A stretch of DNA of 64,000 nt from an uncultured Acetatifactor sp. (lineage in GTDB: Bacteria; Bacillota; Clostridia; Lachnospirales; Lachnospiraceae): contig CANQJL010000002.1 in the NCBI GenBank assembly GCA_947624245.1, positions 88,020 through 152,019 of the forward strand, in the 5' to 3' direction. A model generated the notes under the pieces. The model searched no databases, was not told the DNA's origin, and was given only the letters and a program-made list of their open reading frames with translations. The position numbers were made by a program, and so were the translations under genes. Positions 1-7,827 of the stretch are shown in pieces (positions within the stretch are counted from its first letter, which is position 1; each line of letters opens with the position of its first letter).

Positions 1-249
1 GTGCGCGGCGATTCCATGATAGGCGCCGGCATCTTCAATGGCGACAGGGTCTTCGTGAACAGCTGCTCCACGGCCAATAACGGCGATATCGTGGTCGCAC
101 TGATCGATGATTCCGCTACGGTCAAGACATTTTACAAGGAGAACGGCCATATCCGTCTTCAGCCGGAAAATGACACGATGGAGCCTATTATCGTCGATAA
201 TTGCCAGATTTTGGGAAAGGTCTTCGGCGTTTTCCGCTTCTATCGCTGA
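1..249 (+). CDS. lexA: LexA repressor, C-terminal part (cut by window edge)
   Basis: This is the S24/LexA self-cleaving peptidase domain of the SOS repressor; the N-terminal winged helix lies outside the window, so the GTG at base 1 is not a real start. The catalytic pair is visible: Ser in GDSM (residue 5 of this fragment) and Lys in TVKTF (residue 42). The stretch [13 protein letters not shown] and the [10 protein letters not shown] tail match LexA closely and set it apart from phage repressors. In the family, RecA on single-stranded DNA triggers self-cleavage and derepression of repair genes. The stop codon sits inside a 14-nt tandem duplication. Confidence 0.93.
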   Translation: MRGDSMIGAGIFNGDRVFVNSCSTANNGDIVVALIDDSATVKTFYKENGHIRLQPENDTMEPIIVDNCQILGKVFGVFRFYR

Positions 250-264
250 GCTTCTATCGCTGAG
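237..264. repeat. 14-nt tandem duplication over the lexA stop
   Basis: CTTCTATCGCTGAG occurs twice back to back at 237-250 and 251-264. The first copy contains the lexA TGA. The second copy runs into a small hairpin (CGCTGA/TCAGCG), which is not followed by a T-run. Confidence 0.85.
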
Positions 265-340
265 TTTCAGCGGATTTTCAGATAGCAGGGATCAGCATTT
301 TCCTATATTTTCTGCCTTATTTTCGCAAAATATGTTTTGT

Positions 341-378
341 TGTGCAAAAACATGTATAAAAAATAATATTTTTGCACA
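341..378. other. Inverted repeat between lexA and the DUF378 gene
   Basis: A perfect 10-nt inverted repeat, TGTGCAAAAA and TTTTTGCACA, is separated by an AT-rich 18-nt loop. It lies about 90 nt after lexA and 90 nt before the next gene. It could be a weak lexA terminator or an operator; it does not match the Gram-positive LexA box pattern GAAC-N4-GTTC. Confidence 0.4.
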
Positions 379-470
379 GATTAATACAGCCGGTCCTGTA
401 AAAAAACCGTGCAGGAACTTTAAAGAGAGAGGTTGAAAGCCGCACTGAAGCGGCGGAAATGAGGGAAAAT

Positions 471-689
471 ATGGGAAACAAATTTTTGGACGGTACCGCG
501 CTTACCATAGCGATCATCGGTGCCATCAACTGGGCGCTGATCGGCCTGTTCCGCTTTGACCTGGTGGCCTTTATCTTCGGCAATATGTCATGGTTTTCCA
601 GGATTGTCTACACGATCGTAGGTATCTGCGGACTCTATCTGATCAGCTTCTTTATGCATCTGTCAGACAGAAATAATCAGGCAGTCTGA
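471..689 (+). CDS. DUF378 small membrane protein
   Basis: A 72-residue protein with two predicted membrane helices (about residues 8-28 and 38-58) and a short charged tail. The opening around GAINWALIGLFRFDLVA is characteristic of the DUF378 family, whose function is unknown. The ORF track starts 12 nt upstream, but the ATG at 471 has GAGGG five bases before it and gives the usual family N-terminus, so it is preferred. It appears to be a single-gene transcript ended by a good terminator. Confidence 0.85.
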   Translation: MGNKFLDGTALTIAIIGAINWALIGLFRFDLVAFIFGNMSWFSRIVYTIVGICGLYLISFFMHLSDRNNQAV

Positions 690-723
690 AGATCGTAACC
701 GCAACTGAATAAAGCTGCAAAAT

Positions 724-766
724 AAAAAGAAGGTTCCAAGACTGTGTGCTTGGAACTTTCTTTTTG
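724..766 (+). terminator. Rho-independent terminator after DUF378 gene
   Basis: The stem AGGTTCCAAG/CTTGGAACTT with an AAAAAGA lead-in and a CTTTCTTTTT tail follows the DUF378 stop by about 35 nt. The A-rich 5' side means it may also end the converging rsfS transcript. Confidence 0.8.
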
Positions 767-846
767 CATATTTTCGCTATCTCTTATCTTCCGCTTTCTT
801 CCTGCCGCAGGTAATGCACGGCGAAATCCGCCATTATTATCCGTTA

Positions 847-1218
847 TTACACTTCCGCGGGATCTATCTGCTCTCCGTCCCTCCAGATTCGCTCCAGATC
901 GTACAGCAGGCGGTTCTCCTTGTCAAAGATGTGGACGATTACGTCGCCGAAATCCAAAAGGATCCAGTTGGCCGTGTCGTAGCCTTCAATCTGTCTCACG
1001 GGACAGCCGGCCCTGCCAAGCATCTCCTCCACGTTGTCGCTGAGGGCCTGAATCTGGCTGGTATTGCTCCCGCCCGCAATGATGAAGTAGTCTGCCAGCA
1101 CAGAGACCCTGCTGATATCGATGACGCGGATATCTTCTCCTTTTTTGTCCTCCAATGCCTGAATGGCAAGTCTTGCCATTTCTCTTGACTTGTTTTCCTC
1201 TGATGATTTTTTGTCCAT
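847..1218 (-). CDS. rsfS: Ribosomal silencing factor RsfS
   Basis: A 123-residue DUF143/RsfS family protein. In the family it binds L14 on the 50S subunit and blocks subunit joining during starvation. The core ADYFIIAGGSNTSQIQALSDNVEE and GYDTANWILLDFGDVIVHIFD are diagnostic. The ATG has AGAGGAG six bases upstream. It is the last gene of the minus-strand rplU-to-rsfS cluster and is separated from yqeK by an unusual tandem-repeat spacer, so it may be translated as a distal cistron of that operon. Confidence 0.95.
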   Translation of the reverse strand: MDKKSSEENKSREMARLAIQALEDKKGEDIRVIDISRVSVLADYFIIAGGSNTSQIQALSDNVEEMLGRAGCPVRQIEGYDTANWILLDFGDVIVHIFDKENRLLYDLERIWRDGEQIDPAEV

Positions 1219-1230
1219 ATATTTCTCCTC

Positions 1231-1449
1231 TGCCGCCTCGGCGGTTTAAATCTTCGCCCTATTCAGAAGTTTCCTTCATGCCGCGCCTCAGCGGTTTATA
1301 TTCCTCCTGTTTAGAGCTTCCCATGCCGCCCTAGCGGTTTAAACTTCGTCCTATTCAGAAGTTTCCTTCATGCCGCCCGGCGGTTTAAACTTCGTCCTAT
1401 TCAGAAATTTCCTTCATGCCGCCTGGCGGTTTATTTCCCTTCCTGCTTA
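1231..1449. repeat. About 46-nt degenerate tandem array between yqeK and rsfS
   Basis: Four head-to-tail units of 45-48 nt (starting near 1231, 1279, 1324 and 1371) plus a partial fifth that includes the yqeK stop codon. Read on the minus strand a typical unit is ATGAAGGAAACTTCTGAATAG, then GACGAAGTTTAAACC, then a CCGCC-n-GGCGG dyad. Units starting at 1324 and 1371 are nearly identical; the unit at 1279 is diverged and resembles the yqeK tail most closely (CTAAACAGGAGGA against CTAAGCAGGAAGG). The array ends directly on the rsfS Shine-Dalgarno sequence. Confidence 0.85.
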
Positions 1450-2063
1450 GATGTCGCAAGTCCCCGATAGTAATTTAAGGTGATTTCCGTCGCTGGATCC
1501 AGCTCCGCGCCTGTGGATCTTAAGTGAATCAGGGTGTCCTCCAGTATCCGTACCAGCGCCCTGTCGATATCTTCAAAGGCCAGAGCGCGTATGTCGGAAA
1601 GGTTCGGCGCATGATTCCTGCCCGGCTCAATATAATCGGCCACAAATATGATCTTTTCCAGAAGGCTCATGTCCTCGCGGCCTGTAGTGTGGTTCCTGAC
1701 GGCGTTGATGATATTCTGATCCGTTATGCCGTATTTTTCGCGGACAAGAAATCCGCCGAGCTTCGCGTGCAGCAAGAAAGGGCATCTCTTTTCCGTTTCC
1801 GTCACGGCGATGCCGTATTTTTCGCAAAGCTCCAGCTTCTTCTCATCGGGAATGCATTTTGCGCAGTCGTGCAGAAGCCCTGCCGCCTGCGCGGATTCCA
1901 GATCGGCGCCGTAGCGCATTGCCAGAGCCGCCGCGGTATACTCTACGCCCAGCGTGTGCTCATAGCGCTTTGCGTCCTGCACCTTGCGGATCTTTTTGCG
2001 GAGCTTTTTGAGTTTAAAGCCTTTATCAGCAATCAGATAAGTCACAGTAAAATCCTTTCTCAT
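1431..2063 (-). CDS. yqeK: YqeK-family HD-domain phosphohydrolase
   Basis: About 205-210 residues with the HD metal-binding pattern: YEHTLGVEYTAAALA (His), LLHDCAKC (His-Asp), then HAKLGG and RNHTTG. YqeK proteins are symmetrical Ap4A hydrolases that also occur fused to or beside NadD, as here. The upstream ATG at 2063 lacks a Shine-Dalgarno sequence; a GTG at 2045 has AGAAAGGA seven bases upstream and is a good alternative start. Both candidate starts fall within sequence duplicated from the end of nadD. The stop codon lies in the tandem array shared with the rsfS leader. Confidence 0.92.
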   Translation of the reverse strand: MRKDFTVTYLIADKGFKLKKLRKKIRKVQDAKRYEHTLGVEYTAAALAMRYGADLESAQAAGLLHDCAKCIPDEKKLELCEKYGIAVTETEKRCPFLLHAKLGGFLVREKYGITDQNIINAVRNHTTGREDMSLLEKIIFVADYIEPGRNHAPNLSDIRALAFEDIDRALVRILEDTLIHLRSTGAELDPATEITLNYYRGLATSKQEGK

Positions 2064-2146
2064 CAATCATCAGATGATTTACAGTAAAATCCTTTCTCTA
2101 TCAATCATCAGATGAATCAGATGATTCACGGTAAAATCCTTTCTCC
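2043..2146. repeat. nadD tail duplicated into the yqeK start
   Basis: On the minus strand the block GAGAAAGGATTTTAC(C/T)GT followed by AATCATCTGATGATTGAT occurs at the nadD 3' end, again in the 37-nt gap, and a third truncated copy forms the first codons of yqeK. The nadD C-terminal residues RESSDSSDD are encoded by an internal expansion of the same unit (GATTCATCTGAT). Confidence 0.85.
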
Positions 2147-2727
2147 ATAATATAGGCCAGCACCTTGTCGGGCACCATGTATCGCACGCTCCTGCCCTCT
2201 CGCAGACGCTTTCGGATCTCGGTGGAGGAGACGGAAATCTCCGGAAACGGCATCAGTATGATCTCGCCGCCGAATTTTTCCAGAAGCTCCGCTCTCTTCT
2301 CTTCCATCTGCCGTAAGGAGGCACCGCTTCGCACGGCCGCAAGTATGGTGCAGCTTCCGAGAAGGCGGTCGGGACACTTCCAGTTCTCCATGGTAAAGAG
2401 GCAGTCCGCCCCTTCGATAAAGTAGAATCTGTCCTCCGGATAGGCTTCCCTTAACCGTTCCATGGTCTCGTAGCTGTACGTATAGCCCTCCCTTTTGATT
2501 TCCAGGTCAAGGCACTTCAATCTGTCGTTCCCTGCCGTGGCAAGCTCCGTCATGTGGAGCCGCTCCTGCCCGGGCAGGATCTCGCGGTCTGATTTCATAT
2601 AGGACTGCCCTGTGGGAAGGAACCATACCTGCTCAAGGCCGGCTGCGTCCGCGGCCCACTCCGCCAGCAGGAGGTGTCCCACATGAACGGGATCGAAGGT
2701 TCCGCCCATGACGCCTATCTTCTTCAT
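2101..2727 (-). CDS. nadD: Nicotinate-nucleotide adenylyltransferase NadD
   Basis: A 208-residue cytidylyltransferase-fold enzyme that adenylates nicotinic acid mononucleotide to deamido-NAD in NAD synthesis. Visible motifs are GGTFDPVHVGHLLLAEWA near the N-terminus (the HxGH nucleotide-binding motif) and SSTEIRKRL near the C-terminus (ISSTxxR). AAGGAG precedes the ATG by about ten bases. The last ten residues, a Ser/Asp run, come from a tandem duplication and are unlikely to be conserved. It sits between yhbY and yqeK in the usual Firmicutes order. Confidence 0.96.
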   Translation of the reverse strand: MKKIGVMGGTFDPVHVGHLLLAEWAADAAGLEQVWFLPTGQSYMKSDREILPGQERLHMTELATAGNDRLKCLDLEIKREGYTYSYETMERLREAYPEDRFYFIEGADCLFTMENWKCPDRLLGSCTILAAVRSGASLRQMEEKRAELLEKFGGEIILMPFPEISVSSTEIRKRLREGRSVRYMVPDKVLAYIMEKGFYRESSDSSDD

Positions 2728-2782
2728 AAGACTGTGACTCCTTTATCAACTCTCTGTCAACGCTAGCGTTTCCGAAAATACA

Positions 2783-3073
2783 CTATTTGGGCAGCTGTAT
2801 CTTCGGCTTGTCCTTGTCCGGCTTATAGAGAACAAATTTTTTGCCGATCACCTGAATCAACTGAGAGTGGGTGCGCTCCGCGACCGTCTGTGCGATTTCC
2901 CGCGGGTCGTCCATGCAGTTCTTCAGCACGGCGATCTTGATCAGCTCATTGTTGTTGAATGCCTGGCCGATGGCCTCTGTCAGTTCAGGGGTAAGGCTTG
3001 CCTTTCCTACCTGAAAAATAGGGCTTAACTTGCTGGCAAGGCTCATCAGATAAGCTCTCTGCTTGCTTGTCAT
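2783..3073 (-). CDS. yhbY: YhbY-type CRM-domain RNA-binding protein
   Basis: A 96-residue single CRM domain protein linked in the family to 50S ribosome assembly. MTSKQRAYLMSLASKL, then IFQVGKASLTPELTEAI and a GxxG-like loop region, are typical. The ORF track extends to 3103 and overlaps obgE, but the ATG at 3073 gives the family N-terminus and has GGAGGAAG upstream, so it is preferred. It follows obgE by 26 nt, consistent with a shared transcript. Confidence 0.9.
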   Translation of the reverse strand: MTSKQRAYLMSLASKLSPIFQVGKASLTPELTEAIGQAFNNNELIKIAVLKNCMDDPREIAQTVAERTHSQLIQVIGKKFVLYKPDKDKPKIQLPK

Positions 3074-3099
3074 TCTCACGCTTCCTCCGTTGTGCTGTG

Positions 3100-4419
<1,320 letters not shown>

Positions 4420-4476
4420 TTAAGTGAAAAGGCTCCAGGCAGCGCCTGAAGCCTCGAATCCTTCGTGTGACAAAGG

Positions 4477-4761
4477 TTATTTCTCTACAGGATATACAGA
4501 AGCCTGCTTTTTGTCACGGCCCTTTCTCTCAAAACGGAGAACGCCGTCCACCAGTGCGAACAGTGTATCGTCTCCGCCGATCCCCACATTGATGCCGGGG
4601 TGGATCTTCGTTCCGCGCTGTCTGTAAAGAATATTTCCCGCTTTCACGAACTGTCCGTCAGCTCTCTTCGCGCCTAATCTCTTGGACTCGGAATCTCTGC
4701 CGTTCTTGGTAGAGCCCACACCTTTTTTATGTGCGAAAAATTGAAGGTTCATGTTCAGCAT
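4477..4761 (-). CDS. rpmA: 50S ribosomal protein L27 with cleavable N-terminal extension
   Basis: A 94-residue L27. The first residues [17 protein letters not shown] carry the Firmicutes-type extension that is removed between FF and AHKKG, exposing the N-terminal tail that reaches the peptidyl transferase centre. The cleaving enzyme, Prp, is encoded 3 nt upstream. The rest ([36 protein letters not shown]) is standard L27. Confidence 0.97.
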   Translation of the reverse strand: MLNMNLQFFAHKKGVGSTKNGRDSESKRLGAKRADGQFVKAGNILYRQRGTKIHPGINVGIGGDDTLFALVDGVLRFERKGRDKKQASVYPVEK

Positions 4762-4764
4762 GTC

Positions 4765-5097
4765 TTACACCTCCTCGAATTTGACTTGTAAATATTTTGT
4801 CCCGTACTCCCTGCTTAAATTCTGCAGATTGAACACCATGGCGTCCACAAGGAAAGAGGACCTTTCCTGCAGAACACCCTGAAAATCACACCGGATAAAG
4901 CCCGTGGCTTCCTCGGTGACTACCGACAGCTCTTCGCCTGCCAGCTCCTCCAGAGAATTGATCGTGCCGATGACCAGCGCCGATATTGCGGCACACAGAA
5001 TGTCCGGCTGATTCCTTTTGGCGTAATCCGCATGTCCGATGCAGGTAAAGCCTTTATAGGCCTGATTGTGATCCCTTTGGATCGTTACAGTCGTCAT
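4765..5097 (-). CDS. prp: Ribosomal-processing cysteine protease Prp
   Basis: A 110-residue Prp/YsxB family protease. The catalytic His and Cys are seen in FTCIGHADYAKRNQPDILCAAISAL; family members cut the L27 N-terminal extension. Its placement between rplU and rpmA, with gaps of 6 and 3 nt, is the canonical arrangement and fits co-translation with its substrate. The family is confined largely to bacteria with the extended L27. Confidence 0.95.
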   Translation of the reverse strand: MTTVTIQRDHNQAYKGFTCIGHADYAKRNQPDILCAAISALVIGTINSLEELAGEELSVVTEEATGFIRCDFQGVLQERSSFLVDAMVFNLQNLSREYGTKYLQVKFEEV

Positions 5098-5103
5098 CTT
5101 TTA

Positions 5104-5409
5104 TTACGCGTTGATCTTGTCGATCTTGACCTGAGTGTATGCTTGTCTGTGACCGTTTTTCTTGTGGTAGCCGGACTTTCTCTTGTACTTGTATACAATG
5201 ACCTTCTTACCTCTGCCCTGCTCCATAACGGTAGCGGTCACGCTTGCCTTTGCAGCGTCCTCGCCCACCTTCAGGGTACCGTCACTTACTGCGATCACAC
5301 GGTCGAACGTCACGGTGTTTCCGGCTTCCGCATCAAGCTTTTCCACCTTGATGACGTCGCCTTCGGAAACCTTGTACTGTTTTCCGCCGGTTGCAATAAT
5401 TGCGTACAT
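5104..5409 (-). CDS. rplU: 50S ribosomal protein L21
   Basis: A 101-residue L21, first gene of the cluster. [25 protein letters not shown] at the N-terminus and [21 protein letters not shown] at the C-terminus are diagnostic. GGAGGTGCC lies upstream of the ATG and is complementary to GGCACCTC in the promoter spacer region, though the latter is probably not transcribed. A consensus promoter and a structured leader precede it. Confidence 0.97.
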   Translation of the reverse strand: MYAIIATGGKQYKVSEGDVIKVEKLDAEAGNTVTFDRVIAVSDGTLKVGEDAAKASVTATVMEQGRGKKVIVYKYKRKSGYHKKNGHRQAYTQVKIDKINA

Positions 5410-5507
5410 AATTAAGGCACCTCCTATTCATGAATCTTACGATCCATTTACTCGCTGACTTTGGCGGCGTCTTTGGGGACGCACTTATGCCTCGCCATGC
5501 GGCATAC
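5410..5507 (-). promoter_or_regulatory. Possible ribosomal protein L21 leader
   Basis: About 95 nt of 5' UTR between the predicted transcription start and rplU. It can form a hairpin GCGTC-CCCAAA-GACGC nested inside GGCG/CGCC arms. Firmicutes rplU genes commonly carry an autoregulatory L21 leader at this place. The assignment is by position and folding potential only; no covariance match could be tested. Confidence 0.45.
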
Positions 5508-5513
5508 TGTGAT

Positions 5514-5542
5514 AGTATAGCATGAGGTGCCTTGTTTGTCAA
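5514..5542 (-). promoter_or_regulatory. Sigma-A promoter of the rplU cluster
   Basis: Perfect -35 TTGACA and -10 TATACT separated by 17 nt on the minus strand, about 105 nt before the rplU start. Confidence 0.85.
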
Positions 5543-5606
5543 GTATTTCGTTGAACCCGTCAACTAATTTTTTATGGAAGCCGTCCCTGATTTTTCATGG
5601 AATATG

Positions 5607-6233
5607 TCAGTTGGTCTTCTTCTCGAAATCCTCTATATACTGCGTGATCAGCTTGACCGTTCCGTCCACTCCGAGAACGCTGCTGTTGATACACAGATCG
5701 TAACTGTCCGCCCTGCCCCACTTCTTGGTGGAATAGTAGTTGTAATAGCTCTGGCGCTGCTTATCCTTCTTGTTGATCATGTCCCGCGCCTTCTGCTCGG
5801 TGAGGCTGTACTTCTCCATGATGCGCTTCACCTTAGAATCCTCGTCCGCGTAGATAAAGAGATTTAGAACGTTCTTGCGGTCTGCAAGGGCGTAATCCGC
5901 GCAGCGTCCCACGATGACGCAGGGACCCTCCGACGCGATCTTCTTGATGGTATCGAACTGCGCCAGAAAGACCTTGTGGCTGATTGGCATATCCACGAAG
6001 GAGGAGGCGTTGTAGCCGAAGGAGTAAGTGTCCATCACCAGATTGTACAGGAAAGAGTTGGTGGGTCTCTCGTCATGATTCTGGATCATTTCTTCACAGA
6101 ACCCGCTCTCCTTGGCCGCTCTGGTCAGAAGCTCCTTGTCGTAACACTTGATGCCGAAATACTCTGCCAGTTTCTCGCCGATCTCGCGGCCTGCGGAACC
6201 GAACTGACGTCCTATCGTGATAACAGTATTCAT
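5607..6233 (-). CDS. Cytidylate kinase-like family protein
   Basis: A 208-residue P-loop kinase-like protein of the family annotated as cytidylate kinase-like (common in Clostridia and distinct from canonical Cmk). It begins MNTVITIGRQFGSAGREIGEKLAEYFG, where the GRQFGSAGREIG loop replaces a classical GxxGSGKS Walker A. VIVGRCADYAL and the RIMEKYSLTEQKARDMINKKDKQR lid-type segment follow. True substrate is unknown. The ATG at 6233 is chosen over 6239 because GAGAGGG is seven bases upstream. It has its own promoter. Confidence 0.85.
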   Translation of the reverse strand: MNTVITIGRQFGSAGREIGEKLAEYFGIKCYDKELLTRAAKESGFCEEMIQNHDERPTNSFLYNLVMDTYSFGYNASSFVDMPISHKVFLAQFDTIKKIASEGPCVIVGRCADYALADRKNVLNLFIYADEDSKVKRIMEKYSLTEQKARDMINKKDKQRQSYYNYYSTKKWGRADSYDLCINSSVLGVDGTVKLITQYIEDFEKKTN

Positions 6234-6285
6234 ACACATACCCTCTCTTTCTGTTAGAGTAAAAGACCAAGATGATTATAGGAAC

Positions 6286-6314
6286 ATTATACAACATTTT
6301 GTGCTTTAAGGCAA
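6286..6314 (-). promoter_or_regulatory. Sigma-A promoter of the cytidylate kinase-like gene
   Basis: TTGCCT, 17 nt, TATAAT on the minus strand, about 50 nt before the gene. The -35 lies inside a 9-bp inverted repeat. Confidence 0.65.
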
Positions 6315-6334
6315 TATTATTTGGGAATATTGCC
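6310..6334. other. Inverted repeat overlapping the -35 region
   Basis: GGCAATATT-7 nt-AATATTGCC is a perfect dyad. On the minus strand it follows the rluD-type gene by about 55 nt without a clear T-run and overlaps the next promoter, so it may be an operator, a weak terminator or both. Confidence 0.5.
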
Positions 6335-6390
6335 AAAATAGCGCCAGAGCTAAATTACTTGTCAAATACCTACTGCCAAATATCATCAGG

Positions 6391-7299
6391 CTACAGTTTC
6401 TCCAACAGCTGTACAAAGTACTCCGGCAGAGGCGCGTCCACCTCGATGTACTCTCCCGTGGTTGGCTGTACGAAGCCGAGCGTCTTTGCGTGAAGGACCT
6501 GACCCTGCAGCTTGAAGGGACATTTCGCGTTCCCGTAGGTCGTATCGCCCAGAATGGGGTGTCCTATGGAGGCCATGTGCACACGGATCTGGTGCGTCCG
6601 GCCCGTCTCCAGCCTGCACTCGATGTAGGTATATTTGTCGAACCGTTTCAGCACCCGATAATGGGTCACGGCACGTTTCCCGCCTCTCTCGGTCACGGCC
6701 ATCTTTTTCCGGTCCGCTGGGTGTCTGCCGATTGGCCTGTCGATCACGCCCTCATCGTCCTTCAGAACGCCCACACAGACGGCGTGGTAGCATCTTTTGA
6801 CGGAATGCTCCTTTAGCTGTCCGGCGATGCTTCGGTGGGCGGCATCGTTCTTGCAGGCGATGACGGAGCCGGTGGTATCTTGGTCGATCCGATGAACGAT
6901 ACCGGGGCGCATCACGCCGTTGATGCCGGACAGACGGTCGCCGCAGTGATACATCAGGGCGTTGACCAGCGTGCCGCTGTAATGTCCGGCGGCAGGGTGC
7001 ACGACCATTCCCTTGGGCTTGTTTACGACGATCACGTCATCGTCCTCATAGAGAATATCAAGCGGAATGTCTTCGGGCTCTATATCGGGCTTCACCGCGT
7101 CGGGCAGCAAAAAGGAGACCTTGTCGCCCGCCTTCAGGCGGCAGCTCCCCTTGGCGGTCTGACCGTTCACGGTGACCTGTCCCTCCCGCACCATTTTTTG
7201 AATATAGGAGCGCGACAAAGAATCGATAAGCGCACTGAGGCACTTATCGACTCTCTCGTCTTCCATCTCTTCCGTTATCTCAAAACAGTATTCCTGCAT
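6391..7299 (-). CDS. RluD-type 23S rRNA/tRNA pseudouridine synthase
   Basis: A 302-residue RluA/RluD family enzyme. An S4 RNA-binding domain (about residues 14-75, DKCLSALIDSLSRSYIQKMVREGQVTVNG) precedes the catalytic domain with GIVHRIDQDTTG, in which the Asp is the catalytic nucleophile of the HRLD motif. RTHQIRVHMASIGHPILGD is the conserved C-terminal motif. It starts immediately after lspA stops, the common Firmicutes lspA-rluD pair. The exact target uridines cannot be told from sequence. Confidence 0.94.
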   Translation of the reverse strand: MQEYCFEITEEMEDERVDKCLSALIDSLSRSYIQKMVREGQVTVNGQTAKGSCRLKAGDKVSFLLPDAVKPDIEPEDIPLDILYEDDDVIVVNKPKGMVVHPAAGHYSGTLVNALMYHCGDRLSGINGVMRPGIVHRIDQDTTGSVIACKNDAAHRSIAGQLKEHSVKRCYHAVCVGVLKDDEGVIDRPIGRHPADRKKMAVTERGGKRAVTHYRVLKRFDKYTYIECRLETGRTHQIRVHMASIGHPILGDTTYGNAKCPFKLQGQVLHAKTLGFVQPTTGEYIEVDAPLPEYFVQLLEKL

Positions 7300-7827
7300 C
7301 TATTTTATCTCCCGATATCGGTTCTGCTTAAAGTTGAGGAATTCCAGATCCTTCTCCTTGTAGTAGAACATAAAGAGAAGGAACAATCCTATGGTCGATA
7401 CCACGATATAGCAGTCGGCCACATTAAAGACGGGAAAATCGATCAGCACAAAGGAGATAAAGTCCACCACATAGTCGAAGCGGAAACGGTCGATCATGTT
7501 TCCGACGCCTCCGGCCACAATGGCGGAAAGCGCTATGTGGGTGATCCGAAACTTTTTCTCGGCGGGCAGCTTGAACAGGAAGAACAGAATGACCGCCATG
7601 AACACGAACCCTACGAACAGAATGAAGACCTTCTGATTCTGCAGCATACCGAAAGCGGAACCGCGGTTCTCCAGATACTGCAGCTCCAGAACGCCGTCAA
7701 TCAGCACTACGGGCGGCTTTCCCTTCAGGTTCTCTATGGCAAGGTATTTTGTGAGCTGATCGAGACACAGAAGCACCAACATTACAGGCAGGTCGATCAG
7801 CAGCATTTTCTTACTTTTCTTACGCAT
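7300..7827 (-). CDS. lspA: Lipoprotein signal peptidase (signal peptidase II)
   Basis: A 175-residue aspartyl membrane protease that cuts prolipoprotein signal peptides after lipidation. Four membrane helices are predictable. The family motifs DQLTKYLA, ENRGSAFGM, GNMIDRFR and FPVFNVADCYI contain the two catalytic aspartates. The ATG at 7827 (MRKKSKK) has GAGG six bases upstream and overlaps the aroB stop by 8 nt; the longer ORF to 7857 is less likely. Confidence 0.95.
   Translation of the reverse strand: MRKKSKKMLLIDLPVMLVLLCLDQLTKYLAIENLKGKPPVVLIDGVLELQYLENRGSAFGMLQNQKVFILFVGFVFMAVILFFLFKLPAEKKFRITHIALSAIVAGGVGNMIDRFRFDYVVDFISFVLIDFPVFNVADCYIVVSTIGLFLLFMFYYKEKDLEFLNFKQNRYREIK

Noticed and set aside
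4720-4761. Signal peptide on L27
   Set aside because: MLNMNLQFF is the Prp-cleaved extension and lacks a hydrophobic core of signal length.
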